Numbered from the stretch's first letter, positions 45,101 to 54,207 are shown. The stretch is DNA of 64,000 bases from Marivita sp. S6314 (GCF_023015985.1 NZ_JALKAO010000007.1:62001-126000); one strand, 5' to 3'. Made by a program: numbers and translations. Notes: generated by a model not told the origin, from the sequence alone.

Positions 45101-46703
45101 CGATGGCATCTGGCGTTTGCACAACTTGGGCTTCAAAGGCCTGATGCAGGGTCTTGTGTGGCGCCGGGGCGTTTTGGGTTGCGTTGAAGCGTTCCAGCAC
45201 GTCCCGTCGTTCGCCGGGGGGCAGCGGATCGAGGGCGTCGGGCGTTTTGCCGTCGCCGATCTGGGAGGCCATCCAATGCACCCGATGGATGAGGATTTGC
45301 GCGAAATCCGGCGCGATGCGGCCGGTGTCGATATGGGCCACCACCGCGTTGTTCGAAAGTTCGAAGGTGATGGCGACATTCGGGATGGGGCCGACGCGGT
45401 CGGATATGCCCAGCGCCGGGGTGTGCAAGGGTGGCAGGTTCGGATCTCGCAGCGGCAGATCGGTTGCGAACCCGACCTGAATATCGGGACCGTCGCGGCG
45501 CAGATCCTCGGGCGACAGGGGCACCCATGGATTGATCACGCGGAACCCGTCATCGGGGGCGATCTGCGGGTTGGCGCAGGCCAGCACCGTGCCGGGCGCG
45601 TCAGACAATCGGTTTGCCAAAGCGGCAAGCGCCGCGCGCAGGTGCCGGGCGTCGATGGCGGTTTCGACACGATCCAGCGCGGGGGGGTTGGAGGTCAGGA
45701 ACGGCAGCGTGATGGGAACGGATGCGCCCAACACACCCCGCCAATAGGCGTCGCGGGGCGCGACGCGCTGTGCGGCGTCTGAAATTGTGGTGCGGTCCTG
45801 CGCCGAGAGTGTCGGCAACACCTGCCCTAGCGAGACATGCCGCGATGGATCAAGGGGGGACCGGTCGCTGGCCCTGATCCCCGTCAGTTTCAGGGCAGCG
45901 TCCGCGAAGGCCACGGTCAGCGAGTGATCATCCACGTCAATCACCGTGCCGGGCGCCGCGCTGCTGTCCAGTCGCTGGGCCTGACCGATGTGCAAAAGTT
46001 GCTGTCCCGTCCAGATCTTGGCGGTGCACAGCGGGTTCCAGTATGGCCCGTGGTCCAAGGCGCGCACCAGCCGTTCGGCGGTGTCCGCCGGTCCTTCAAG
46101 GTGCAAAAGCCCGTTGGCATCGGGGCGGTCGGCAAGCCCGTGATAGCTGCGACGGGAGGCGTCCTGCGGTTGGCGGTTGGGCAGACCATGTGTCAGTTCG
46201 GTCAGCAGATCCGGAAAGCTGGACAGCGCGGCCTCATAGCATTTTGTGTTCAGCGTCAGGGCCGTGTCGTCCCGGGTGATGTCGATGCTGCGCTGCACCA
46301 GAATGTCACCGGTATCAACGCCCTCTTCAATCAGGTGCCAGGTGATGCCATGACGGGACTCGCCTTCGAGCAGCGCCCATACGGGCGCATTCAGGCCCGC
46401 ATGTTTTGGCAGCGGTCCGTCATGGAAATTCACCGCGCCCTGCCGGCCGCATTTGATCACATCACTGGGCAAAATGTGCAGGTTGGCGATGCTCAGCACC
46501 CAATCCACCGACACCGTGCCCATGCGTGCGCCCAGATCGCGGCCATGGGGTTCAACACGAATACTGCGGGAGCTGGCCCATTTGGCAATTTCGGGATTTC
46601 CCGTCACCAGAACCGCAATGCGGTGACCCTGCGCCAGCAGCGTTTCCGCGCAGTGCTGCGTCAGGCTTTCGTCACCGATCAGGATGCTGTCAAATGCGGT
46701 CAT
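42123..46703 (-). CDS. NRPS: formyltransferase - degenerate C - A(Gly?) interrupted by luciferase-like monooxygenase - PCP
   Basis: A 1526-residue synthetase. Residues 1-200 are a formyltransferase domain with the catalytic Asn/His region VNFHDGPLPKHAGLNAP and Asp in EEGVDTGDIL; a formyl_trans C-type piece follows to about 290. Residues about 310-500 look like the second half of a condensation domain, without HHxxxDG. The adenylation domain runs from about 510 (YTSGSTGVPKG near 668; SFDISVLELF near 712). It is split by an FMN-type luciferase-like monooxygenase (about 750-1105, starting MDFSIYYWGNDDGVG), then resumes with NLYGPTETTIW near 1186. The PCP has DLGGHSLLAVQ near 1436. There is no thioesterase. 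Hand alignment gives the pocket code DILQFGLIWK, one change from the glycine code. The insertion site matches MtaG/MelG-type proteins. Confidence 0.93.
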   Translation of the reverse strand: MTAFDSILIGDESLTQHCAETLLAQGHRIAVLVTGNPEIAKWASSRSIRVEPHGRDLGARMGTVSVDWVLSIANLHILPSDVIKCGRQGAVNFHDGPLPKHAGLNAPVWALLEGESRHGITWHLIEEGVDTGDILVQRSIDITRDDTALTLNTKCYEAALSSFPDLLTELTHGLPNRQPQDASRRSYHGLADRPDANGLLHLEGPADTAERLVRALDHGPYWNPLCTAKIWTGQQLLHIGQAQRLDSSAAPGTVIDVDDHSLTVAFADAALKLTGIRASDRSPLDPSRHVSLGQVLPTLSAQDRTTISDAAQRVAPRDAYWRGVLGASVPITLPFLTSNPPALDRVETAIDARHLRAALAALANRLSDAPGTVLACANPQIAPDDGFRVINPWVPLSPEDLRRDGPDIQVGFATDLPLRDPNLPPLHTPALGISDRVGPIPNVAITFELSNNAVVAHIDTGRIAPDFAQILIHRVHWMASQIGDGKTPDALDPLPPGERRDVLERFNATQNAPAPHKTLHQAFEAQVVQTPDAIALVHERSEITFAALNEHANRVAHRLRDMGVGPNIMVGLHCARGPDLVAAALGILKAGGAYLPLDPDYPRDRLDHYLTDSQAPIVITQSALQDDLPETGAKTLIMDHDPHLAQADSTNPEPTTASEDLAYVIYTSGSTGVPKGVMVEHGNVLNFCVGMDAIVPDREDATWLAVTSLSFDISVLELFYTLSRGIKVVLPSTSQRGVISSGAARTGSDGMDFSIYYWGNDDGVGRDKYRLLLEGAKFADANGFCAVWTPERHFHAFGGPYPNPSVTGAAVAAVTSQIGVRAGSCVAPLHHPARIAEEWAVIDNLTNGRAGLAIASGWQPDDFVLRPENTPPDNKPAMFDAIDQVRKLWRGEPVAFPRKDGQMHEVVTQPRPVSRNLPIWVTTAGNPETWREAGRNGANVLTHLLGQSVDEVAEKIGIYRHALRDAGHNPDDFTITLMLHTCLASTREEARDIAREPMKDYLRSAAGLIKQYAWAFPAFKKPEGVKNAFELNLGDLSEDDLEGILDFAFERYFNDSGLFGTIEDALNRVDQLKNIGVSEIACLIDYGIETDQVLDGLKPLAEVVRQSAPSRDHEDEDFSIAAMLARHNVTHMQCTPSMARMIAMDDDARAQLTGLKHLFLGGEALPGALVADLEQATQATITNLYGPTETTIWSSTERAQADEATVNIGTPIANTQLYVLDDALEPVAIGEDGELWIGGGGVTRGYWNRADLTRDRYRPNPFGPGRLYRTGDLVQRRPDGKLNFLGRTDHQVKLRGFRIELGEIESALQSFSGVTNAVVLAREDAPGDVRLVAYITSRTDADTQALRAHLADRLPDYMIPAHFVTLDAFPVTPNQKIDRSALPAPTKTVSRPKPTKVVAPADGHKADAELQSRIAGIWTEVLGVDKIRPEDNFFDLGGHSLLAVQTHRALRDRLDIAKLSITDIFQFPTLGALSDRVATLGGHALSRGAGSSTVISLPSQDASDRATQRANAMSRRREMRARRRAS

Positions 46704-46706
46704 AAA

Positions 46707-47726
46707 TCACTCTGTCCTGGCCCGGAGATGCATCTCGGGCAGGTCCGTGTTGGTTTGGATGGATGTTTCCGGCGTGGGCCGGAACACCGCCTGAACGTCA
46801 TGGCGGATCAGATCGCGCAGGAACCGGTTCGCATTGGTGTTGGGTTTGCGTTCGATCCAGCGGCGGATGCGCCAGAGAGACGTGCCGATCACGTTCATGG
46901 AGGTGGCCGCAATTGCGTAAAGGCGGCCGTAATTCTTGCTGTAGTAGTACCAGCGGCTTTCGTACCAGTAGCGCGGCGTGCGTTTCCACGTGCCCATCCC
47001 CGTCGACACCGACCCGATATGGCAGACCTTGCTGGCGCGGACGAAGTGAACCTCGTAGCCCGCGCGGTGCGCGCGCAGACACAGGTCGGTTTCTTCGAAA
47101 TACAGAAAGAAGGTTTCGTCAAAGAGGCCGATTTCAGACAACACGTCCGTCCGAACCAGCATCGACGCCCCGACGATCCAGCCCACCGGGCCGGATGTTT
47201 CGGGCAGATGCAGCGGGACAACGTAGTTCTTGAGAAGCTTCGTGACGGGCCCGAACCGGATTGAGGCTTCGAATTCGGACGCGATCCCGGGAAAGCGGAA
47301 GGCGCTGCAATCATCATGGCCGTCCTGGTTGTAGATCCAGCTGCCTGCAATCGCCGCTTTGGGATGGGATGTCAGATGGTCGACAAGGGCCGCAATGGCG
47401 TTTTCCTCGACCTGCGCGTCGGGGTTGAGGATGTAAACAAACTCGGCCTTCGGGCAGATGGACCGCCCGGCACGAATGCCGAAATTGTTGCCCGCGCCGA
47501 AACCGCCGTTCCGTCCCGATTGCAGCACCTGAACGGTCAGATGGTCCGGCCACGACAGGCCCGCGACCGCGGTCTGCATGACGTCAAGCGAGTCGTCCGG
47601 GGAGTCGTTGTCCACAAGGAGGATCGCGCCGCCGAATCCCGTCATGGCAACCGCAGCCGATTGCGCAGCCTTGACCGCAAGATCCGGCGTTTTGTAATTC
47701 AAGATAACGACGACAATCTCTGTCAT
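46707..47726 (-). CDS. Family 2 glycosyltransferase (rhamnosyltransferase-like) between PKS and NRPS
   Basis: A 339-residue GT-A glycosyltransferase of the WbbL/rhamnosyltransferase type. It starts VVVILNYKTPDLAVKAAQSA, has the metal and donor loop YILNPDAQVEENAI, WIVGASMLVR, and the catalytic ETDLCLRAHRAGYEV. The start is ATG 47726 with GGAG nine bases before it; an earlier in-frame ATG (47756) would overlap the PKS end. Four bases separate it from the PKS stop and three from the NRPS start, so it is translated in the same operon. That position suggests it glycosylates the PKS/NRPS product or links it to a lipid or polysaccharide; this is inference. Confidence 0.9.
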   Translation of the reverse strand: MTEIVVVILNYKTPDLAVKAAQSAAVAMTGFGGAILLVDNDSPDDSLDVMQTAVAGLSWPDHLTVQVLQSGRNGGFGAGNNFGIRAGRSICPKAEFVYILNPDAQVEENAIAALVDHLTSHPKAAIAGSWIYNQDGHDDCSAFRFPGIASEFEASIRFGPVTKLLKNYVVPLHLPETSGPVGWIVGASMLVRTDVLSEIGLFDETFFLYFEETDLCLRAHRAGYEVHFVRASKVCHIGSVSTGMGTWKRTPRYWYESRWYYYSKNYGRLYAIAATSMNVIGTSLWRIRRWIERKPNTNANRFLRDLIRHDVQAVFRPTPETSIQTNTDLPEMHLRARTE

Positions 47727-47730
47727 GCAG

Positions 47731-50700
47731 CTACTCCGCAGCCTCAGTGGCTTCAAAATTTATGATCTGGCCTTTGCCCTGCACTGAAGCCTCGGTCGCG
47801 ACAATGACGTTGCGCAGATGGCTGGCAAGAACCCGCACATTTGGTTCCAGAACCATGCTGTCATGGTCGCCGGGCACTTCGAACACTTCGATCTGGGGGG
47901 TGTATTGGCCCCAATCGTTGTCGTCAAAAAGGTAGGCCCGTTCATGGTTGACCCACCGCCCGCCGGACACCTGCCAGGTGCCGATCAGGGGCGGCCGGAA
48001 CAGAACGATCCGGCCATCCCAGCCGTCCATGTTGTACGCGGACACCGCGTGCAGGAACGCCTGTTCGATCTCTTCGTTGTGGAAGCTGTGCGCGGTTTGT
48101 GTGCCTTCGCTTGGCTGGCGTTTCTGGATTTCCCAGGCAATGCGATTGCGGAGCCAGACAAACGGATACGACAGGCCTTTCTTGCGGGTTTCTTCCCATT
48201 GAATGAGCAAGCGGTCCTTGCGGCTGAGCGGGCGGCGCTGCGGCAGAGGGGTGTCGAGCAGGACAACCATCGCGACCTCGTCCCCCATGTCGCGCAGTTG
48301 ATGCGCGATTTCGTACGCCGTGATGCCGCCGCCAGAAAAGCCGCCGATGAAATAGGGGCCTTCAGGCTGCACCTGTTTCATCTCGGCAATGTAGTCGCGG
48401 GCGGCGTCCTTGATCGAGGTGTGCGGGGCTTCGTCACCGTAAAGACCCTTGGCCTGAAGGCCGAAGAACGGTCGGTCCCGGCCAATCAACTGCGCCAGAT
48501 GGCGCAGGTTGAGGACGTTGCCAAACATCCCGGCCACAAGGAAGAACGGCGTTTTGGATCCGCCCTCGCCGTCATGCATCGCTACCAGGTGCTTGAACCG
48601 GCGATTGCGCTTTTTCGGCTTTGGCGCGGTGCTTTCCGAGGGGTCCGAAATCTCGGCGCGGTCTTGGATCAGGGTCGCACAGGCACGGATGGTCGGGGCC
48701 TCGAACAGGATCGAGATCGGGAAATCCACGTTGTAGGTTTTGCGGATCTTGGCAAAGAGCCGCACCGCGATCAGGGAATGGCCACCAAGGTCAAAAAAGC
48801 TGTCCTCAACGCCCACATTCTGCACGCCAAGCAGGTCTTCCCAGATGTCGACCAGCGTGCGTTCAACTTCGGTTTCCGGCGCGGCGTAATCGCCATCGAG
48901 CTGCGGACGGTCGAATTTCTGAATATCCGACGCGCTGTCGGCTGTTGCGCCTGCCTGTGCAATCAGATCGTCAAGATCAAGCGACGACACGAAGACGTGC
49001 GGTTTGTTCTGACCAAGCGCCCGCCAAAACGCCTCTGCCCCGTCGCTGGGCGGTATGCCTTGTGTCAGGTTGTGCTGAAGCCGCTCTTCGGAGGAGGACA
49101 GCGGTTGGGTGGCGCGGCTGAAATCCCGCGGTTCGAATTCAGACCCGGTGACTTTGACCGGGGCGGTCAGGACCGATGGGTCGTCCAGTTGCTTGATCGA
49201 AAAGCCTTCGATCTCCATGCAGACGGTGCCGTCGGGGGCCGCCAGGGTGATGTCGAAGGACGCTGTCGCGTCTTCGTTGCGGTTGGGGCCTGCCGACCGG
49301 ACCCAGCTGACGATCCGGTCCGGAAAGCGATGACACACCCGCACAGAGGCATAGGAGACCGGAACCCAAAGCCTGTCCGAGCGGTAACCGTCGATCAGTT
49401 CCATCGCCCAGCCGGTCGCGATATCCAGAAGCGCCGGGTGGTAATGCCAGTCCTCGGGATGATCGGCTTCGGGGTTCAGCGACAGGTCTGCAATGCCTTC
49501 GCCGTCGCCGAACGCGCAGGTGTCCAGCACCTTCCAGTTGGGTCCAAAGGCCAGTTGGGTTTCCTGCGCCGCATCGAGTTTGCGCCCGTTCGACGCGGTA
49601 CACAGCGGGCCGCACCGAGCGCGGATGGCCTTGATATCAAGCTTGCGCGGCTGGGCTTCGGGGATCAGGGACAGGTTGGCGGTTGCCACGGGAGCGAACC
49701 CGTCGCGGCCCGAATGCGTGCAACTGCCCAAGGCTTCGAGCGCATATCCTTCGTCTTTCCGTTTCAGCCGGACGCGAATGTCGCGATGCCCGTCCTCGGG
49801 CACATTCAGCGGGCGAAGGAAGGTCATGTCATGTACGGCAAAGGCATCACCTTCGCCCTGCCCGCGCAACGCCTGGGACGCCAGTGTCAGGTATCCGGCA
49901 CCGGGGAACAGGGCGTCGCCCTGCTTGGTGCGATGCTCGTCGATAAACCAGTCCGTTGTCGCGTACCGGGCCTCAAAGATCCGGTGACCGGATGGATCGA
50001 ACCCGGTCTTGTGCAGAAGCGGCAGGTTGGCATCGGTCAAAGGCTGTGGATCGCCATCGCCCAACCGGTCTGCCAAGGCGTTGGCGGCCATGCCCACGTC
50101 CGACCAGATGCCCCAATTGATGGCGACCACATGGGTGGCGTCGCCCTTGCGGGATTTGGCATAGGCGTTGAGATATTCATTGGCCGCGACATAGTCGATC
50201 TGGCCAGCGGGGGCGGTTTGCGTCGATGTGGACGAAAACAGCGCGATAAAGTCCGTGGAGCCATCGGGGAACACCTGGTCCAGCACCTTGGTCCCGTGAA
50301 TCTTGGCCGAGAACACCTGTTCCACGGATGCGGTGGTTTTGGACAGGATCAACGCATCGTCCATCACGCCTGCCGCATGGATCACGCCGTCGATCCGACC
50401 CAATTCGCGCTGCGTGTTCTGCACCATGTCAGACATGTCGGTCAGGTTGCACACATCAAGCGCGCACATCCGAACGGTTGCCCCGAGGGCTTCAAGCTCT
50501 TGCACCGCGCGAATGCGTTTGACGGCCCGGTCCTGCGGCGCGTGCAGTTGCAGGTAGCGGTCCCAGACGTCGCGGTCTGGCAAGGGATCCCGCCCTGTCA
50601 GGATCAGGGTGCAGCCTTCGGCCGCCAGCGATCTGGCAATCGTCAACCCGATGCCGCCAAGACCCCCGGTGATGAGGTAGATGCCGCCAGGTTTGATCGC

Positions 50701-53700
50701 GAGGCGGACATCTTCGGACAAGAGGGTTTTCTGAAGCGCCTTTTCGAACCGTTTTCCGGACCGCACCGCAACGACGCAGGTGTGCGGGTCTGAAACGAGT
50801 TCTTCCAGCACCTGATCGGTCAGCCGGGTCAAACCGTCGTCGTAGTCAGCGCTTTTGGGAACGAACCAAAGCCAGGATTTTTCCGGTGGTTCTGGCACAT
50901 CAAGATCAACGGAGGACACCGTCAATCCCGGAACTTCGTGCGGGATGACGCGCGCGGGTCCGGCAAGAATGGCCTTTTCCGGCGTGTTCAGGACCTCATC
51001 ACCAACCGCAGCGGCATTGTTGGTAAAGACCGAGATATGGGTCGGTTTGGGCAGGGTTTCGTCCACAATCGCCTGCGCGATGAACATGAGCGAATAGAAG
51101 CCGTGTTCCTGCACGCGGTGGAAAAAGCTTGATCCCGGTCGGTGGCTTTTGTCCTTTGTCACCCCCCAGAAATGCGCGATGCGGCTTGGCACCAATCCGC
51201 GCGCCAGCATGTCGCGGAACAACAGGTCATACCCTTCGCGTCCGCGTTCCGGGGCGATGACATAGGTGGTGTCATCCAGCCGCGCATAGCTGTCGCCGGG
51301 CCAGACCTCGACCACGGCATGCCCGGCATCCCGCAAACGCGCGGCTGCGCCAGAGGCGATGCCGACATCATCCATGAACATCAGCCAGCTTTGCGGCTCT
51401 GCCGCGCCCAGGTCACGCGCCACATCCAGCGATGTGTCGGCGTATTTGGGACGCCAGGACGGCACCCATCCCCAGTTCTCGATCCCGTCCAGACGGGTCA
51501 GGAAATTCGTGGCTTCGTGCGTTTGTGGTTGGCCCGGTTCGATGAAGTAGCGGGACCGCTGGAACGCGTAGTTGGGCAATGGCACGCGATGGCGCTTTGC
51601 CTCGCCCCAGTACTGGCCCCAGTCAAAGTCACCGCCCAGCGCCCAGATCCGGCCCAGCACCTCAAGAAGGTAGCGATCATCTTCGACGTCTTCCTCGGGG
51701 TGGCGCAGGCTCGACAGAACCTGTTGCCCGGTGATCCCTTCACATTGCCGCGCGAGACCTGACAGGGCTTTTCCGGGCCCAACCTCAAGATAGATGCGGT
51801 TGAGTGCGTCGCTGAGCGTTTCAAGACACTGCGCAAACAGCACCGTCCCGCGCAGATGCGAGACCCAGTAATCGGGGCTGGTTGCCTGATCGTCGGTCAT
51901 CCACGTGCCGGTTGTATTGGACGTGATCGGCAGGCGTGGTGGGTGCAGGTCGATGGACGACAAATAGGTGCGGAACCGCTCCAAAATCGGGTCCAGCATG
52001 CGCGAATGCGCGGCGATGTCGATCTGGATGCGCTGGTAGTCGATATCGCGGGCGGTAAGATCGGCCTCAAGTTTCGCAAGCGCATCGGCAGGGCCAGAGG
52101 CGACGCTGAGGCTTGGACTGTTGACCGCGCCGAGATCAAGCTCTGGCCCGAGGAGCGGGCGCAAGTCCTGTTCCGGCAAGGCCACCGAAATCATGCCGCC
52201 TTTGTCCACCGTGTCAAACAAGGTGCCGCGCAGGTGAACAAGGCCGATGCAATCCTCGAACGACATGACGCCCGCCAGACAGGCGGCGGTGTTTTCCCCC
52301 ATGGAATGCCCGGCCACCGCAGCGGGCCGAATGCCCCAACTGATCCAGAGCTGCGCCAGCGCATATTCGACGATCATGATCAGCGGCAGTTGCAAAGACG
52401 GCGTGCGCAGCGCATCGGCTGCTTGCGATTCCGCATCCGCGTCCGGCATCCAAAGGGCGCGGATATCGCGATCTTCCAGCGTATCCAGATGCGCCAATCC
52501 GCGATCCATCCATTCGGCAAAGACCGGTTCCGTTTCGTACAGATCGCGCCCCATATTGACGTATTGCGCCCCGCCACCGGGGAACAGGAACACCGTATCC
52601 GGTTGCTGCAATGCGTCGTGCGAATGGACCCGGTGACCCGTTTTCTGTTCCAGCAGCTTGGCCGCTTCGACATGGTTTGACGCAACCACCACGCGCCGCT
52701 TGTCAAAGGCGCGCCGCCCTTGTTGCAGGGTCCAAGCGACATCGGCGAGCGGTTGATCGGTGTTGGCGCGCAGATGGGCGGCAAGCTGCGCCGTGTTGGC
52801 CTCGAGCGCCGCTTTGGTGCGGCCCGACACGGTCAGGATCTGGAACGGCCAGTCGCTGTCTTCGGACAACCCGCGATCCGGCGCTTCTTCGAGTACGACA
52901 TGGGCATTCGTGCCGCCGACACCAAGAGAGTTCACCCCGGCCCGTCTTGGGTGATCTGATTGTTCCCACTTGGTCAGACGGTCGTTGACGCGGAAAGGCG
53001 AGGTTTCGAAATTAATCGTCGGGTTCGGTTTTTCGAAGCCCAAGCTCGGGGGCATCTGCCGGTTGTGCAACGCCATTGACGCCTTGATCAGGCTGGCCAC
53101 GCCTGCGGCGGTATCAAGGTGGCCGATATTGGTTTTGACAGACCCGATGCGGCAATGCCCGATTGCATCGCTTGTTTCGGAAAACGCCTGCGTGAGGGCG
53201 GCAACCTCGATCGGGTCACCCAGGTAGGTGCCAGTGCCGTGGCATTCGACGTAATCAATGCTGTCGGCTGTGACGCCCGCGATGGCATGTGCCTCGGCGA
53301 TGGCGGTGGCCTGCCCGTCCACGGACGGGGCCAGATAACCGGCCTTGGCGGCACCGTCATTGTTCACCGCGCTGCCCTTGATCACGGCCCAGATGTGATC
53401 TCCGTCGGCAAGCGCATCCTCAAGCCGGCGCAGCACAACCGCACCGGCGCCAGAGCCGAAGACCGTGCCTTGCGCCCGGTGATCAAAGGCATGGCATTGC
53501 CCGTCAGGTGACAGGATTTCGTTCTCTTTGTAGAGATATCCGCGCCCCTGCGGCAGTTCGATGGTGACCCCACCGGCCAGCGCCATGTCGCATTCGCCAT
53601 TCAGCAGCGACTGACAGGCGTAATGGGTCGCCACCAGGGAGGTGGAGCAGGCCGTCTGAACGCTGATCGACGGGCCATCAAGATCGAAGATGTGGCTGAC

Positions 53701-54207
53701 CCGCGTGGTCAGGAAGTCCTTGTCATTGCCGGTATGCCGCAACAGGAACATCCCGGTGTTGTCGACCAGATCGGGGTTCGAACACAGGTTGAAATAGAAA
53801 TAGCTGCCCATCCCGCAGCCGCCGAAAACGCCGATGCGCCCGTCGACCCGTTCCGGCATGTGACCCGCGTTTTCCAACGCCTCCCACGCGCATTCCAGGA
53901 ACTTGCGGTGCTGCGGATCCATGATCGCCGCGTCTTTGGGTGACAATCCAAAGAACTCGGCATCGAAGTGATCGAACCCGTCAAGCGGTGCGGCAAAAGG
54001 GACGTAATCGCGGTGGCGCAACAGACCGGGCGGCACGCCTGCCGCGATCAGGTCGTCCTCGTCCAGACGCCGGATCGAAGACACCCCGTCGCGCAGGTTG
54101 CGCCAGTATTCTGCCAGAGTGGCCGCGCCGGGCAAATGCGCCGACATACCAACAATCGCAATGTCGCTCTCCGAAATCAAAGGAGACGCGGTTGCTTCGT
54201 GAACCAT
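47731..54207 (-). CDS. Type I polyketide synthase module: KS-AT-KR-DH-ACP-TE
   Basis: A 2158-residue cytosolic synthase. The ketosynthase has its cysteine in VQTACSTSL near residue 186 and histidines in VECHGTGTYLGDP and VKTNIGHLDTAA. The acyltransferase has GHSMGE near 636. A ketoreductase follows (ITGGLGGIGLTIARSLA near 1184; Ser/Tyr region FSSTSTQTAPAGQIDYVAAN). A dehydratase comes next (DEHRTKQGDALFPGAGYL near 1424 as HxxxGxxxxP; YHPALLDIATGW near 1592). The ACP serine is in DLGGHSLIAVRL near 1807, and the terminal thioesterase has GGFSGGG near 1957 and GDHDSM near 2112. The DH lies after the KR, the reverse of the usual order. No loading domain precedes the KS. It is the first gene of the PKS-GT2-NRPS-SGNH operon, with a weak GGAATAGG site before ATG 54207. 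Confidence 0.93.
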   Translation of the reverse strand: MVHEATASPLISESDIAIVGMSAHLPGAATLAEYWRNLRDGVSSIRRLDEDDLIAAGVPPGLLRHRDYVPFAAPLDGFDHFDAEFFGLSPKDAAIMDPQHRKFLECAWEALENAGHMPERVDGRIGVFGGCGMGSYFYFNLCSNPDLVDNTGMFLLRHTGNDKDFLTTRVSHIFDLDGPSISVQTACSTSLVATHYACQSLLNGECDMALAGGVTIELPQGRGYLYKENEILSPDGQCHAFDHRAQGTVFGSGAGAVVLRRLEDALADGDHIWAVIKGSAVNNDGAAKAGYLAPSVDGQATAIAEAHAIAGVTADSIDYVECHGTGTYLGDPIEVAALTQAFSETSDAIGHCRIGSVKTNIGHLDTAAGVASLIKASMALHNRQMPPSLGFEKPNPTINFETSPFRVNDRLTKWEQSDHPRRAGVNSLGVGGTNAHVVLEEAPDRGLSEDSDWPFQILTVSGRTKAALEANTAQLAAHLRANTDQPLADVAWTLQQGRRAFDKRRVVVASNHVEAAKLLEQKTGHRVHSHDALQQPDTVFLFPGGGAQYVNMGRDLYETEPVFAEWMDRGLAHLDTLEDRDIRALWMPDADAESQAADALRTPSLQLPLIMIVEYALAQLWISWGIRPAAVAGHSMGENTAACLAGVMSFEDCIGLVHLRGTLFDTVDKGGMISVALPEQDLRPLLGPELDLGAVNSPSLSVASGPADALAKLEADLTARDIDYQRIQIDIAAHSRMLDPILERFRTYLSSIDLHPPRLPITSNTTGTWMTDDQATSPDYWVSHLRGTVLFAQCLETLSDALNRIYLEVGPGKALSGLARQCEGITGQQVLSSLRHPEEDVEDDRYLLEVLGRIWALGGDFDWGQYWGEAKRHRVPLPNYAFQRSRYFIEPGQPQTHEATNFLTRLDGIENWGWVPSWRPKYADTSLDVARDLGAAEPQSWLMFMDDVGIASGAAARLRDAGHAVVEVWPGDSYARLDDTTYVIAPERGREGYDLLFRDMLARGLVPSRIAHFWGVTKDKSHRPGSSFFHRVQEHGFYSLMFIAQAIVDETLPKPTHISVFTNNAAAVGDEVLNTPEKAILAGPARVIPHEVPGLTVSSVDLDVPEPPEKSWLWFVPKSADYDDGLTRLTDQVLEELVSDPHTCVVAVRSGKRFEKALQKTLLSEDVRLAIKPGGIYLITGGLGGIGLTIARSLAAEGCTLILTGRDPLPDRDVWDRYLQLHAPQDRAVKRIRAVQELEALGATVRMCALDVCNLTDMSDMVQNTQRELGRIDGVIHAAGVMDDALILSKTTASVEQVFSAKIHGTKVLDQVFPDGSTDFIALFSSTSTQTAPAGQIDYVAANEYLNAYAKSRKGDATHVVAINWGIWSDVGMAANALADRLGDGDPQPLTDANLPLLHKTGFDPSGHRIFEARYATTDWFIDEHRTKQGDALFPGAGYLTLASQALRGQGEGDAFAVHDMTFLRPLNVPEDGHRDIRVRLKRKDEGYALEALGSCTHSGRDGFAPVATANLSLIPEAQPRKLDIKAIRARCGPLCTASNGRKLDAAQETQLAFGPNWKVLDTCAFGDGEGIADLSLNPEADHPEDWHYHPALLDIATGWAMELIDGYRSDRLWVPVSYASVRVCHRFPDRIVSWVRSAGPNRNEDATASFDITLAAPDGTVCMEIEGFSIKQLDDPSVLTAPVKVTGSEFEPRDFSRATQPLSSSEERLQHNLTQGIPPSDGAEAFWRALGQNKPHVFVSSLDLDDLIAQAGATADSASDIQKFDRPQLDGDYAAPETEVERTLVDIWEDLLGVQNVGVEDSFFDLGGHSLIAVRLFAKIRKTYNVDFPISILFEAPTIRACATLIQDRAEISDPSESTAPKPKKRNRRFKHLVAMHDGEGGSKTPFFLVAGMFGNVLNLRHLAQLIGRDRPFFGLQAKGLYGDEAPHTSIKDAARDYIAEMKQVQPEGPYFIGGFSGGGITAYEIAHQLRDMGDEVAMVVLLDTPLPQRRPLSRKDRLLIQWEETRKKGLSYPFVWLRNRIAWEIQKRQPSEGTQTAHSFHNEEIEQAFLHAVSAYNMDGWDGRIVLFRPPLIGTWQVSGGRWVNHERAYLFDDNDWGQYTPQIEVFEVPGDHDSMVLEPNVRVLASHLRNVIVATEASVQGKGQIINFEATEAAE

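Noticed and set aside
43305-47264. Two long plus-strand frames (43305-44732 and 45837-47264)
   Set aside because: Both mirror the NRPS and GT2 genes; no domain and an atypical residue mix.
47818-50793. A 991-codon open frame on the plus strand
   Set aside because: It is antisense to the PKS, whose domains and active-site motifs are intact; long antisense frames are expected in GC-rich coding DNA, and its translation is arginine/glycine/histidine-rich without any family motif.
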